A stretch of 64,000 nucleotides of DNA from Brasenia schreberi (GCA_036023115.1 JAYKKT010000086.1:17251501-17315500), one strand, 5' to 3'; shown: positions 12,641 through 27,676, numbered from the stretch's first letter. Notes: generated by a model from the letters alone, not told the origin. Numbers and translations are program-made.

Positions 12641-13825
12641 ACTAAAAGCAAATAAGCTTTTCTCTCATGTAATTAAAGACAAAACCACATGCTTAAATCT
12701 CTTCCTTCACATTTTTGTTGGATGCCCACTCAATCCCCGAACCTTAAAAGCTGCCAATCACTAAAGTCCAGCACCTTCTTTGGAGGTTATTAGAATATTA
12801 TTGAAGATTATTTGTATGGATACCCCTATTGAAGGCCAATTTTTCATATATACTCCTCTAGAAGCTCCTTTCGAAAGTATACCTCAGTTATTCAAATCCT
12901 TTATACCCTTTTATGTCATGATTATAACTATTATACAAACAAAATCTTAACATAGGAAAATACATAAAAAGGATTTGTTATAACAAGGTTATAGACATTT
13001 TGACACAAAGAGTTTTAGACAGTTAACAGGTAAAAGTCAGCATCATAATGGGATATCTGTACAAATAACTATTTTTAAGAAATTAAAACCCATAAGAAAG
13101 TTGAGCCAAGTGAAGAGAGGAAGTGCCCGTTGCAAATGATATTAGTCAAAGCATGATCATCTTTCCATTCCATTCCAACACCAAATTTATGATGGTTTCT
13201 CCTAGTTGTATTTACACCTCTAGAACGTGAAAATGCGTACTTCATCTTATCAAATCAAATTAATGCAACATATTCATATAGTACAACCAAAACGTACCTC
13301 ATCAGGCACTCTAAGATATTTTATTGTATTTCCACGAATATAGCACTCTGGTACTCGCCAAAACCGAATCAATATTATCTAAAATAAAATATTGACATCT
13401 TGTAATGGACTTCTTCGTAACTATCAATTGCTCAATAGCATGATACACGAAGTTAGGTTCCTGTTCTTTTATATGATATCGAAAAAATCTATGAGTGATG
13501 TTTGTCTATTATACATAATTAGTCTTCCATGAAAATTTCTTCAAATCCTACCAACTTTTGATTAAAATTTAAAAATATTATTGCACTTCATTCTTGGGAA
13601 TATACCAGTAGATAACTTGTTGTTGATCAAACTTTCGCAAGCTATGTCCACGTTCTCTTGAAAAGTATCACTCATATATATATAATAACATTAGAATGCT
13701 CTATGAAAAAAAATGAAAGTGATTAACAACGAGAAGAACGTGGATAAAATGAGCTAGTAACGAAAGAAAATGTCCTCAATCAGAGAGAGAGCTCAGGTGG
13801 GCGAACCCAGATCTGGGTGCGGGTA
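12641..13825. other. Non-coding DNA
   Basis: No gene or element recognised. Confidence 0.5.
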
Positions 13826-13951
13826 ACGTTGACGGACGTCAACAGTCAACGCAAGAGCGTTCTTTACTGACGTCGCTGTCAGATGTTTTGACTCGTCGAA
13901 ACTTTGGGTGCGGTTGGAGCACGCGCATGCTTCCGTGGGCCCCACGTTGAC
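13826..13951. promoter_or_regulatory. Cluster of five W-box (TTGAC) cores with ACGT motifs
   Basis: TTGAC occurs at 13829-13833, 13888-13892 and 13947-13951 on the + strand and at 13838-13842 and 13845-13849 on the minus strand. Several overlap or abut ACGT cores (AACGTTGAC, GACGTCAAC, TGACGTCG, CCACGTTG). TTGAC is the WRKY binding core and TGACG/ACGT are bZIP cores. The cluster lies in a locally GC- and CpG-rich stretch about 1.8 kb upstream of the bHLH start codon. Binding is inferred from motifs only. Confidence 0.4.
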
Positions 13952-15345
13952 TCCGATTTGGTAAGACGGTCACAAGCATGATGTCAGTGGAGCCGCCTCA
14001 GCAGCCGTTTGGCAGCAATAGATAAGAAAAATTCGTGGGAAAAGAATTCCTGGGAAACAACGCAAACGGAGGAAGCGAGTAAAGCAGGGAGGGAATTTCG
14101 CGGAACAGGTTTTCTTGTCTTCTTGCGCGTTGAAGCGCACTCCACCATAGTCTATAACTTTGACAATCAATGGCTCAAATCCTCAACATAGCCTATAAGT
14201 TATAATCCACTACTAATTTCAATACGAGTTATTACATTGCATATATATATATACATATACATATATATATATATACATATATATATACACACGTATGTGT
14301 ACATTGTTTCTGTTGTGTGTGTACGTGTGCATATTTGTACATCTAATTATGATATGCAAATTATGATTAAATATATTCTTTTATCAATTATTGTTCCCCC
14401 TTTTGTAAATGCTTCTGCTCAGGAGAACCTTTGGTCATGAATTATTAGTATGATGTTAGCAAATTAACGAAATGAATAATTAAGTGAACTACTAGTAAAT
14501 GTTCTCACCAGAACAGTTTAGCTTGGTCTGGGGTTGTGCTATTTTGTGCATTAACTTAATAGATCATGGCAAAGTGCTCGATCTCGTGTCACCCGGACAT
14601 GCTATGCGTGGTGCCATGAGTTATATACATTGAATTTGCTGAAATTTTGAATTTGCATTGTATTCACAGACCAAAATCAAATGAGGAACCACTCATGCGT
14701 GCGTGCAGACACATAAACACACATACATATATACATATGTACATACATAGATACATAGATACATACACACACATATATATATATTTATTTATTTCCATCA
14801 AGTGTATCATATTTTAATCCATGGTTGGAACTCGATTCCGGTTAAACCAAAAAGCAGAGCCAGCTAACTAATGCCGAGTTGTTCGTGAGAGAGAGAGAGA
14901 GAGAGAGAGGAATTTGGTGATGATGACGGCACACCCCAAAGAAACAAGTATAAAAAATACCATTGATTAAAAAATGGAATATATAGTACTACAGCTTTAA
15001 AAATGCAAACAAAAGGCTTACTGCTTAAACGACAAGCCATAAGGAATTTCCCATTTCCAAAGCCATGCCTCTTCAAAACTATTGTCTCAATAAGCATATG
15101 AACAATTACAGAATGCCACCAAAAAATCGATAAATGACAAAAACGTACAATTTATCGTTCTTGATGTTTGTTTATAAAGTAAAACTACTGCAATTTACTC
15201 CAATTAAATGGAAGTTGCACATTGGTTACTCTAAATTAACGTTCGAGCATGTATTTTGAATAGAATGACAAGAGCAGAGGGGCCAAAGTAATATAAAGCT
15301 AAATGTTTTTTGTAAGTGAGGCATAATATATAAAGGTGTTGCCTT
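13952..15345. other. Upstream intergenic DNA of the bHLH gene
   Basis: Two overlapping 60-66 codon frames at 13,970-14,191 match nothing I know. TA/CA-rich simple sequence lies at 14,240-14,300 and 14,710-14,785 and a (GA)n at 14,888-14,909. No other feature seen. Confidence 0.5.
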
Positions 15346-15530
15346 TATTTATTTAGTTTAGACCACCATCACAGGAAGCTCACAAGGACCATCCCTAATC
15401 CGGTTGGAGTCTGGTCCGGCCACCATGGAGACAAAGCATCCACTCCATTGGCAAGATTCGAACTCGAGACGTTGATTAAGGCCGGAGTGCCGAATCACCT
15501 GAACCAACCGGGGGTTGGGTATTTATTTAG
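15346..15530 (-). mobile_element. SINE insertion in the bHLH proximal promoter
   Basis: The element is 15357-15519 (163 bp), flanked by the 11-bp target duplication TATTTATTTAG at 15346-15356 and 15520-15530. On the minus strand it has a tRNA-like head, a B box (GAGTTCGAATC) and a 3' half containing GATGGTCCTTGTGAGC. This differs from the SINE family at 4.9-12.3 kb. The exact flanking duplication supports retrotransposition. It ends 109 bp upstream of the bHLH TATA box, so it lies within the core-promoter neighbourhood. Confidence 0.8.
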
Positions 15531-15638
15531 TAATAATTATGATGATATTGATAATTATCACGAAATCCACCTTGAGTTGTTACCGCCCAGATCAGTCGAC
15601 TGCGTCCGCACCGTAAGACTAGTATTCTCGACAAGTAT

Positions 15639-15646
15639 TATAAATA
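15639..15646 (+). promoter_or_regulatory. TATA box of the bHLH gene
   Basis: TATAAATA lies 134 bp upstream of the ATG. It is followed by a strongly purine-rich leader (about 15,698-15,760, AGGAGAGAAAGAG-type sequence), typical of plant 5' UTRs. The transcription start would be expected near 15,670. Confidence 0.7.
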
Positions 15647-15779
15647 GGGAACCTTTTCTCCTCATACCGTGAGTTTTGTCCACACCAATCAGCAGCAAGG
15701 AGGAGAGAAAGAGAAAGGAAAGAGTAAAGGAGAAGAAAGAGGGAGCAAGACTGAAGAGAGGTAGTTGGTAGTGGTAGCC

Positions 15780-18488
15780 ATGGCCAAAGATCTTCAGACC
15801 GGGGTCTGCAGTAGAAATTGGTTGACGAGGAGCGGTTGTGGGTTCTCTGGAACCTTGGCCTTGCCATGCTCTGTGACGGCATCTGTAATTCATGACATCG
15901 GTGGCTTTGAGTGGTCGCCGGCCGAGTCGTTTCCCGCAGCGAAGGAAAAGACCGACGAAGAGATGGCCGACAATCACTCATCGTCTATATCCAGTAGTTG
16001 TGACTCAGTAATCGTTCAAGAGGCGCATAAGCTGGAGCCTGAACGTGCGCTCATGCAGCCGTCGGTGCAGCTCACTGACTGCGGTCTATCGTTGCCAGTT
16101 GCACAAGAGTGGACCCACGGTTTCATGTAAGTATTTGCACCATCACCACAATGATTTTGAGCTGTATAAATTTGGTGGATTAAGTTTGCCGCTCAAATAT
16201 CACATAGTCGATTGTGCAAGTGCGATATCGAATGATTATTTAGCCACGTTACAAAGAAAGTAGTTCAGAATGAAGTATATGTGCAATTTGATGTGTTGAA
16301 AAAAAACAAGCAGAAATTTGAGCATCAAATTTAATTACATCAACCATTCTTGAGCTTAATCCGGTGGTTTATGTACTCAGTCTGTGAGAAGAAGTAACCT
16401 ATTTTTGTTCAACTAGTTGTCGGTTTTCGATGATGGAAATCAAACGGATACAGTATGCCCGCTGACCATTTGAATCTTGGTGCAATTTCATCCTTTGGGT
16501 ACTTAGATTTGACTTTTGTCACCTCAAATGACTTTTAGGATTTGATGGTATGTAGGCTAGCTTTCGGATGAATTGGCGGGTATGGAAAATATTCTTGTTC
16601 TAGAGGAACAGGAGCCTTTTTGTTAAAGTGGTAACTGGAAGAAGCTTTGTGTAGCACTTGCTTGCTGCAGAAGAAATCTTAGAGAAAACAGTAAATGGAA
16701 TCCTTATATGACGTGGCGTATTGATTTTGGCATAGCATACATAATCAGATGATGAATTGTAAAAGTTTAAAATCTTTTACCAGCAAATTCCTTATTGTGT
16801 TTGCACTTTGGTAGTTCATCCTCGTCATCACTTGAAGATGAAGGATCATCTCACTTCCTGCAATCACATAAATTACTCACATTTCTCAAGAATATATGCT
16901 CTTACATACTAGTTGCTTTTTGTACCTTGAATTGTGTTTTATGCTGTTACCGACCGTATTGATTCCTATACAGTGGTTGCGGAAGAGGTGAAAACGGCTT
17001 GCAGGATATGTTACAAGCAGATAATTTCCTGAACCCTCGACCGACTTTCCGGCAAGACCCCTCGATCAACTCAGGCCATTTCGGAAAGGATTGGACCACT
17101 GCACAAGATTCAAACACAAATTCGATGAGGCAAACGCATCAAGGAAACCTGTTTGGGTTCGAAGATCGGTTGAATACTGGCGAATATTTGGCAACCGGCA
17201 GGAGTTTTCTGGCGAATATCTGTGATAGCTATGGATATCCTTCATCTATGTTCCAAGGATCGTTGGATCAGGAGAATCAGCTCTTAAACATGTCATCTAT
17301 GAACTACAGTTTGAATTCGCAGACTTTTTCTTCTCATGATCTTAATTCTTCTTGGTCTTTCAAGCCATGTTCATCTTTCTCATCGTCATCAGTACCACCG
17401 CCTAGACAACAGCCAAACGGCCACCTTCAATTTCCAAATGATCCTCCGTTGTGGAATTCCTCGATGAAAGGTGCAATCAATGTTATACCGCCCTTATATG
17501 ACGAGAAAACCCATAATCCTAATCTGAAGGTGATAATATTGGATCAATCTACATAATTTGGCAAGAACGTTACTCATAAAAGTTCTAGAATTATCTTTCT
17601 TTGTCCTCTTTTTTTTTATTTTTTTTATTTCTGATAACAAAAGTTGGTTAGTTCAAGATTAATCTTTCTCTTTGATCTTACAGATACATTCCGAAGAACT
17701 AAGCTCTTCAGATGCGACCAAGACTAGGAGTGTTGAGACTACATTGAAAAGGACTCGGATAGAAACACCATCCCTATTGCCAACATTCAAGGTAATTAAG
17801 TTTATAGATTAATTGATGTATTGCATATGAGAAGAAGAGTCGCGCTTAGAACCATCGATATCTTGCTTACATAGGTACGCAAGGAGAAATTAAGCGACAG
17901 AGTCGCTGCTCTTCAGCAGCTAGTTTCGCCTTTCGGAAAGGTGAATTGCTTCATCTTTTTCCTTCACAATCTTGATACTTGCTCTCCCCATCCTCTTTTT
18001 ATTTCTTCTTTTATCGTTTACGAATATTACAGAAGTGTTATCTTTCCTGAATTAATCCTTACCCGTTATTTTTCTTCATTAGACTGATACAGCTTCAGTT
18101 CTTCAAGAAGCAATTCAGTACATCAAGTTCCTCCACGAACAAGTCAATGTAAGATACAGCTCTGGTTCATACATCGAATTGATTTACCTAATTTCGGATT
18201 CTTTGATGACTTATTTCGAAGCCAATGAAAAAGAAAATCTATAACTTCATCCTGATATTGTCCAGGTATTTTGCAATCCATACATGAAAACTGGAGTTCA
18301 GGCACATCAAAATCCCCAGGTAGTTAATATCATATTTCACACCGTTTCAACTTTTCTACCTTTTCTATATTTTAGAGCTATATATATGCGGTGCATTTAC
18401 ATGTACCAATTATATGCTTTCCATATATGCATAGTCTCCTGAAATATTTTATGTTCTTAATTCACTCCCAATTCAGTGAAATGTGCTG

Positions 18489-18556
<68 letters not shown>

Positions 18557-18802
18557 CAAGGCGTTAATGTCTTCATGCATGTAATATACTTATCTCCTTA
18601 GCGATACAAAGAACGCCAGAGCACTAACTGTTTAAACGTACCATGTTTGCAGAATCCTGATAAAACAAAAAATCATGAAAGCACCAAACAGGATCTACGA
18701 AGTAGGGGATTATGCTTAGTCCCAATATCCAGTACTTTAACAGTCAGCACAGAGATGGGACCAGATTTCTGGAGGCCTAGCTTTGGAGGGAATTACACAT
18801 AA
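15780..18802 (+). CDS. bHLH transcription factor, bHLH112/bHLH110-like subfamily
   Basis: Seven exons: 15780-16126, 16974-17529, 17684-17791, 17875-17940, 18083-18148, 18266-18319, 18653-18802. All introns are GT-AG; intron 1 is phase 2 and the rest phase 0. The joined frame is 448 codons plus TAA. The ATG is the first in frame and sits in a good context (GCCATGG). Exon 3's end through exon 6 encodes the bHLH (about residues 330-385): a short basic segment [11 protein letters not shown], helix 1 with LQQLVSPFG, then [11 protein letters not shown] and helix 2 ending KFLHEQV. The last exon carries [15 protein letters not shown] (413-427), the C-terminal signature of the plant bHLH112/110/123/68 group. 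The basic segment lacks the classic His-Glu-Arg E-box triad, as is usual in this group. It should be a nuclear, dimerising regulator; Arabidopsis bHLH112 acts in stress responses, but orthology is not shown here. Residues 1-300 are Ser/Asn-rich and probably disordered. A candidate AATAAA poly(A) signal lies at 19081-19086. No disabling lesion seen. Confidence 0.93.
18494..18556. repeat. (AT)n microsatellite in bHLH intron 6
   Basis: About 60 bp of AT within the 333-bp intron 6, roughly 100 bp before the acceptor of the last exon. It is likely polymorphic in length. Confidence 0.95.
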
Positions 18803-19383
18803 AGCAAGCAACTGGAGAATTAGAGGAACTATTTCTATAAACTTGAGGTTCAAACATAAATCAAGTTATCAAGAGATGAGCCTAAATCGCATAGAGGAAA
18901 GGAGAAGGTAACGAAGATGAATATCTAGCACTAGACAAGAGCGAGAGAAAAGAAGAGGTGACAGTCCAGGGACGGCCCGTGTTGGGACACACGAAGTCGT
19001 TGAGGAATTTAGTTTCCTTCAGCAAAATTAAGTTCTTCACAACTGAACACAAAATATTATGTATTTGTAATTCAGACAAAAATAAATGGAAAATGCTGAT
19101 CATGACAATGAAAAAGTTTCATCCTTTTCTATAATCTTTGTATAAAGGCATGGCTGAATTTAGCAGATGATCAGAAGTGCGGGAAGAAAGGTGTTGGTTG
19201 AAACATATAAAAGGAAGCAACCATCCACCAAAAAAATGAGGGATAATGATTGAATTCCAGAATTTCGTACAGAAGGATTGGGTTGTTTGAGGATCTAGCT
19301 TTTGTTAAATTTATCATTTCTTTTGATGTAGTGGCAGTCACAGGGTACCCCACGGACCCCTCTTTTACGGGGTAACCATAATT

Positions 19384-19433
<50 letters not shown>

Positions 19434-19876
19434 GATATGTGTGTATTGGAGTGAGCTTAACTTGCTATGATTGGTAAAGGTACTATTTGTTTAGCTTCAA
19501 AAGCCGTTTCCGCAAGGTTAATGCATCAGAGCATAAATTTCTTTAACGTTACGCAGACGTTGATTATTATATATTTATTTGTTCAACAAATTAATACTTT
19601 AAAAAAATGATAAAGCACGGGGCATTGCAATCTTTTGAGTTGTACAACAATGACATAAATAATCTTTTAAGTTATATGACACGACATTTTAGTTAAATTA
19701 GAAAAAGTATGTAAATAGGTTTGTGGCCAAATTAGTTATGATACTCCGCTCTTTTCTCACGCTTTCGACACAAAATGGGTGGGTTTAAAAGGCTGGACTG
19801 CACTTTCCACAGCTGCATAGCCGGTGGCAGTATTCTGATGGTTAAGTAGTCTGAGGTTGGCAATAATCGGAATAAA
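18803..19876. other. 3' flank of the bHLH gene
   Basis: It contains the candidate poly(A) signal at 19081-19086 and a (GA)n(CAGA)n microsatellite at 19,387-19,433. No gene seen. Confidence 0.5.
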
Positions 19877-22169
<2,293 letters not shown>

Positions 22170-22189
22170 TACATAATAATCAAACATAT

Positions 22190-23645
22190 CTCAAACCCAT
22201 ATTTGTAACATGTTTTGAGAAAAGATCCTCTGTTATGCCTTTAGTCAAGGGGTGTGTCAACATATCTTAAGTTGGCATATATGAGATAGATATTTCCTTT
22301 CTCATAACCATATTATGAACATAGTAGTATTTCACCATTATATGCTAGCTTTTGAAGTTGTTAGCTCCACTCTTGATTAGAGTTATTGCTACATTGTTGT
22401 GACAATAAATGATAATTGATTCGTCGGCTATGTACAGCTTCAAATCTCGTATGAAGCGGTTTATTCAGACGATACTTGTTGCAACCATACAACAAGCCAC
22501 ATACTCAACTTCCTCTGTATGCAACTCTACACAACCCTAATTCTTACATACTCAGCTTCTTGTGTATTTCTCCTGAGGTTGATTTGTTGTCATCTTTGCT
22601 CCCAATAAAGTCAGCATCTCAGTATCCTACCACTTTTAGTTCATCTGCTTGAAAAAATAATTTCATATTTTTTGTTCTTTTGAGATGTCTTAGGATCCTC
22701 TTCACTGCTATCCAATATTGTTTAAAACCCATTTATAGCATATGGTTTTTCTTCTTTTTGGCAAATCAGCCAACTCCCAAACTTGGTTTTTCTTAATGTA
22801 TTCAATTTCTTTATCTATGGCTTTCTCCTGGTCTCTTGATTCAAATGAGTCAATAGCTTGCCAATAAGTCAAGCTATTAGTCATCTCATCTAAATCTACC
22901 GAATTGCATACTTGTTATACAAGATAAGTGTAATAATCTTTTAAATAGGACAATGTGTCTTAGGCCTTTTATATCCACTTAAAGTTTTGATTGATTTAGG
23001 AAGATCTTCTATGGGTTCTAATGATGATTGATCCAAATCTACTACATCGTCAACATATTCATCATTATTCTCATGGATGTTATTCTTAGTATCTTCTAAG
23101 AATTCAACATCTCTACTTTCTATCAATCCATGGTCCTTATGATAAAAATGATATCTCTTTAAGCCTTTAGGATATCTAATGAATATAAAAATGAATGACC
23201 TATTGTCTAGCTTATCTTTAGACTAATCAATGATCTTTATATGAGCAATAGTTCCCCACTTCGTGAGATGACCTAGGTTTGATTTTCTTCAAAATCATAT
23301 CTCATATGATATAGTGAATACATATTTATATGATATTCTATTGAATATGTGTACTATTATACTTATTGTTTCTCCCCAAAATATCATTTATAGAGAGACA
23401 TCTATTAACATTGACTTTGTTCTGTTTAGTAAAGTCATATTATATCTTTTAGCTACACCATTTTATTGAAGTTATTGTATATTGTATTTTGTTTCAAAAT
23501 ATCAAAGTCTATAAAATTCTAAGAATTCTGTAGAGGTATATTCACCACCTCTATTTGATATTAAAACTTTGATTGTATGTCCTAATTGATTTTAAACTTT
23601 TTGCCTATATTTTTTAAATACTTCAAGTACCTCATATTTATATGT

Positions 23646-23712
<67 letters not shown>

Positions 23713-25249
23713 GAAATAGACCTTTCCTCGATGTGATCTTACTCTAAAGGGTCCACATAAATAAGTGTGAATAACTTTCAACAGGGTTGTTGGCCTTATT
23801 ATTTTTTTGGGAAAAAATTTTCTTGTCATTTTTTATTGTATACAAGTTTCACAATTACCAAAAGTATTTTTCTCAAATATTGGCAATAAGTCAAAGTTGG
23901 ATAATTTTCACAACTTTTATAGACTTATATGCCCTAGGCATTTATACTATTTATTCACATCAACATTAAATGTACAATGAATATAAGCAGAAGAACCTTC
24001 ATTTTCATTGATATTCAATTTAAACAATCCATGTTCTACATTAAATTTTTCGAAGAAAAACACTCTCTCATACTTCCGCATGGTCACTTTACTAGAAATA
24101 AACTTGTCTTAAAATCCTTCTTAAGCAAGGCAATGACTAAAACCAGATTATGCCTTACAGTTGACACAATCAATACATTAGTCAGTATAACCGGTGTGCC
24201 TTGTACATAAATTCTAAAGGACACAATTTGAATAATATTTGAGAAAATATTATTTTATATGTATACTCGATGTTCTCCTAGTTTATACTCTTTTAAATCC
24301 ATTGTCCCTTCCTTGCTCTTTGAGACGTGTCTCATCGCTCCTTAGTCAATCCACCAACTAGTTATCGAACAATTCATGTACAAGCTTTCTAATATCATAC
24401 AGATTATATCTTGCTTCTCCAATTATCTGTATTTTTTGTTATTTCTACCAATTTTCTTGTTGCAGCAATCCCTCTTATAGTGTTCTATTTTTTCACAATT
24501 GAAACACTTAATTTGAGAAGTGGTTTCCTACTATTTCTTAAAAGGTTGTCCACCCTTTTTATTATTTTTGCCAAACTTTTGTTTGGTTTATTTTTTCTTT
24601 AATTAACTTTCTGGATCCTATCTTATCTTGTACTATTAGCAATTTTTTCTTTTTATTTTTGTTCATATGTTCTTGTTCAATTGCTAGTTTGAGGGCAATT
24701 CAAAAAGGTTTATTTCAGGTCCTAGTCTAAAGGCAACAGTGACAATGTTTCATGATGGGGGAAGACTATTCAGTATTGTAAATATTTGTATCGGTTATCT
24801 GATAACTGATTTGGCTATAGTTAAATCTTTTGCCATTATTAACATGTGATTCACATGTTCTACTAAATTGTCTCCTTCTTTAATCTTATAGGAGTTGTAC
24901 CTTTGTAGCAACAATTGAACATGTAGTTTAGTGATAGTATCATATTTGCTTGTTATTGAATCATACATCTCTTTTGCGGTCTCATATTATTCAAAGACCC
25001 TAATCAGATCATCTTTCATGTGTGTTAACATGACAGTATTTACTATCATATAATCTCTTAGGAATGTTTTATATATTTTCTTTTATTACTTTGTGGCATC
25101 AAAGATGACAAATGCACTGTTTCCTTTAATAAATACTCTATACCTTCTAGTGTAAGAGCTAACAGAATTCTTCTCTTCCACGTTTAAATATTTAGACCGT
25201 TTAATTTTTCTGTTTTTGCCAATTCAGATACACATATTCTTGAATTCAT
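22190..25249 (-). pseudogene. Copia gag-pol remnant
   Basis: Gag begins near 25249 (MNSRICVSELAKTEKLNGLN). The integrase core is at about 23,700-23,775 with IHTYLCGPFRVRSHRGK; the usual catalytic Asp of HTDLCG is Tyr here. An (AT)n array (23,649-23,710) interrupts the frame just downstream. The start of reverse transcriptase is visible at about 22,740-22,930 (KEIEYIKKNQVWELADLP), but the sequence then jumps to the RNase H region (LRHLKRTKNMKLFF, VGYCDADFIGSKDD) at 22,590-22,710. The RT catalytic core is therefore deleted. The polyprotein ends with HPLTKGITEDLFSKH near 22,210-22,260. Many stops and frame changes make it non-functional. Confidence 0.8.
23649..23710. repeat. (AT)n microsatellite inside copia integrase
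   Basis: About 60 bp of AT interrupting the integrase reading frame of the copia remnant. It expanded after the element lost function, or was seeded by an AT-rich codon stretch. Confidence 0.95.
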
Positions 25250-25429
25250 TTTTATGTGTTTGACAAAATTAACAATTAGATGGTCTAGAAGGAAAATATA
25301 TGTCATGCAACAAGCAATAGATAACAAATATTTAACTAACAGAATGCATAATATCCAACTACTGAATTGAAAATAACTCAGGTACTCAAAACAAATTTTA
25401 TACAAATTTTAAGTACCATAATTGAGTTT

Positions 25430-26455
25430 TTAATAACTTAATTCTATTATAGAATTAAACTAGGGACAAATCTATAAATTTTCCCAAAAAATTCCAGCCA
25501 TCGACAATTTCCCCAAGTTGTAGGGGTAAACCAATAATTTTACATGTTTGTCCAGTTTTGTAATTTTCTAAAAAGACTAGGAATAGAACAATAAACTTAC
25601 TATAGGGTTTTTCTGTAAAAATCATTATTGATTGATGGTAAATTCATAATTTTGCCTCTTAATCTGAATTTGTAAATTTTCAAAAAAAACAAGAGCAATC
25701 TTATCTTTTAATAAAGTGGTAGAATTGTAAACCTTTTATCGGGTAAGGGCAAGAAGGTAATTCAATATTCAAGTACTCCATAATTTTTATAAACAACTAG
25801 AGGGCAAGAAAGTAATTCAACCTTCAGGTACTCGAAAATATCTAGATATTTTTGTAATTTTATCTTGTGGCAACTTGTAGAATTTGAAATCGGTCAGAGG
25901 CAAATGAAACATTTTAGTGCATCGCCGAGGCAGTTTTGTGTAAACCGCCTACAATTTTCTAAAATCGGGGGCAATTTCAGAAAGCCGCTGGTTTCCACCA
26001 ACGATTTTCTGAAATCGTTGGGCAGTTTTCCAAGGGGTATAAAAGGGAAGAGAGAGAGAGCTATGAGAGAGGGGTAGGAGGCTCCTGCCTCCCTCTACCT
26101 GGCTTGCGCTCTTCCTCCATTTGGCCTGGGTTCTCCCTTTGGCTGGCTTTGGTTTTCTCTTTGGTTGGCTTGGGTTTTCCCTTCTCAGACCGATGGGCTG
26201 GACTCTGTTTTTTTCAGTCTGTCGGCCTTAACCTGGCCTGTGTTTCACTTTTGTATTTAGGATGATCTCTTTTGCCTCAATCGCCTGGTCAATTTGTTTT
26301 TCCGATTGTCTCAAGCAACAAACTGTGGTTTTCTAAAGTTAGTCTTTTCTCACAAAACGAGGGTGTTCTCTTTCTGAGATTCCTCTCTTTTTCTCTGTAT
26401 TATTTTCTCTTTATGCACAAAACACTAATTACACATCTTTTTTGAAAAAAATGAT
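25430..26455 (+). other. LTR-like or promoter-like segment with TATA box
   Basis: A + strand TATAAAAG lies at 26040-26047. It is preceded by repeated GGGCAAGAA(G/A)GTAATTCAA units (25,748 and 25,802) and followed by a GA-rich start and a CT/T-rich stretch. This resembles the U3-R-U5 layout of a plant LTR on the opposite strand to the surrounding copia element. I could not fix its ends or find a target duplication. It could be a nested solo LTR or part of the copia leader. Confidence 0.3.
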
Positions 26456-26468
26456 GCCCTTATACCAT

Positions 26469-26895
26469 TGTTGGGGTCTGACGAGGCTCTCTTTGTTGTT
26501 CCCTATGATGATCTTAACAACTTGCCATGGTTTCCAGTTGCGCAGTAGTTGAAGCGGAAGAAGACGAAGAGCATGAGGTGTTTCTAGTATGATATTTGGT
26601 TTCCACATAGCCAGTTTTTTCCAAGGAGGTTTTTCTTTTGATTTCAGTGTCTATCTGTGTACACCACTTTGTATTTATAGAGCAACACCTAGCTCTACAT
26701 CTCGGATATTCAGGTTGGGCTTTCAGTTTTCAGAGCCCTTATCCTATCAGTTACAAAACTCATCCGTAACATACTGACTGTTATGGATTTGCTTTGTAAT
26801 CACCTCCACGGGAACCGGTTGGATGGCCAATCCAATCATTCTCGGGAAACTACCAAGAATGACCGTTTCTAGGCTTCGCAGTCAAGACTTCAACA
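26469..26895 (-). repeat. Copia 5' LTR, 427 bp
   Basis: Minus strand begins TGTTGAAG and ends CCCCAACA, with TGTTG/CAACA terminal inverted repeats. The LTR has a TATA box CTATAAATAC (near 26,680). It is related, in inverse orientation, to the solo LTR at 29.8-30.2 kb. Confidence 0.8.
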
Positions 26896-27611
26896 AGGTA
26901 TGAGCTTCAGTAAATGTTAGGTATACTACAATTATGATCCTATGTATAAAACTGAAGCTTTATGTTTATGAATATGAAATTATGTACATACTTCACTTAT
27001 AGCATTAGCAATATCAATTTAGTGCATTTCATGACATATATGAGACAAGGTACTAGGTATGTGTGTGAGTAAACTTTTCAGATATTGGAATAAACTTTTC
27101 GAAACACAATTTTAGGAAAACTTTTGAAGGGAAATGAAACTATTTCCACACTTCATAAAATAGAATGCTCTAAACTGCACAATATAAAGGACGTAGATTC
27201 AAAGCAGTTTGAAACTCCTCGAGAATTGTGATGGTTTAAGACTTTCGAGCAAAGAAGAGTGACATAAAATTCTTTGTGGCAGATATTTCTTGTTTCATTA
27301 TTATACTCTCAACAAACTTTATTTTTTGGTGTAAACTATCAATCTTTCTTCCAGTAGAATCATCTGAAGAAAGCATAGCGAGAATGATCTGCGCAATTAT
27401 ACGTAGAACTAGAAACCTTTTGTGATGAGACACATTTAAATAGGATAATTAATAGGGTGAGGCGGTTCATACTAGGGATGGCAATATGGACCTGACCTGA
27501 ACTACCTGACCCGATCAGATTCAGGTTCCAGTACGTGGATAAGATGACTCGATCGTATACTTGCCCCTACTTGTATCCAACATATATATACATATAGATA
27601 CATATATATAT
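26896..27611. other. Non-coding DNA with hAT-like end
   Basis: At 27,473 the sequence TAGGGATGGCAAT resembles the terminus of many plant hAT elements, but no matching partner end or 8-bp duplication was found. No gene seen. Confidence 0.4.
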
Positions 27612-27676
27612 CACCGGTTCTGAACAGGCTGGACAGTTCCAACCGGAACTGAAACCGAGTTAGGAACCAAATCCAG

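Larger units (their letters stand above)
22170..26895 (-). mobile_element. Decayed Ty1/copia retrotransposon with a single LTR
   Basis: The 5' LTR is 26469-26895 (minus strand TGTTGAAG...CCCCAACA). Just inside it, at 26456-26467, is a primer site (TGGTATAAGGGC) altered from the plant initiator-Met site TGGTATCAGAGC. Copia gag, integrase and RNase H pieces follow in correct order down to about 22.2 kb. No 3' LTR was found on the left, so the element is truncated there. About 1 kb of unrelated-looking DNA (25.4-26.45 kb) separates the LTR from gag, suggesting a nested insertion or an unusually long leader. Confidence 0.75.
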
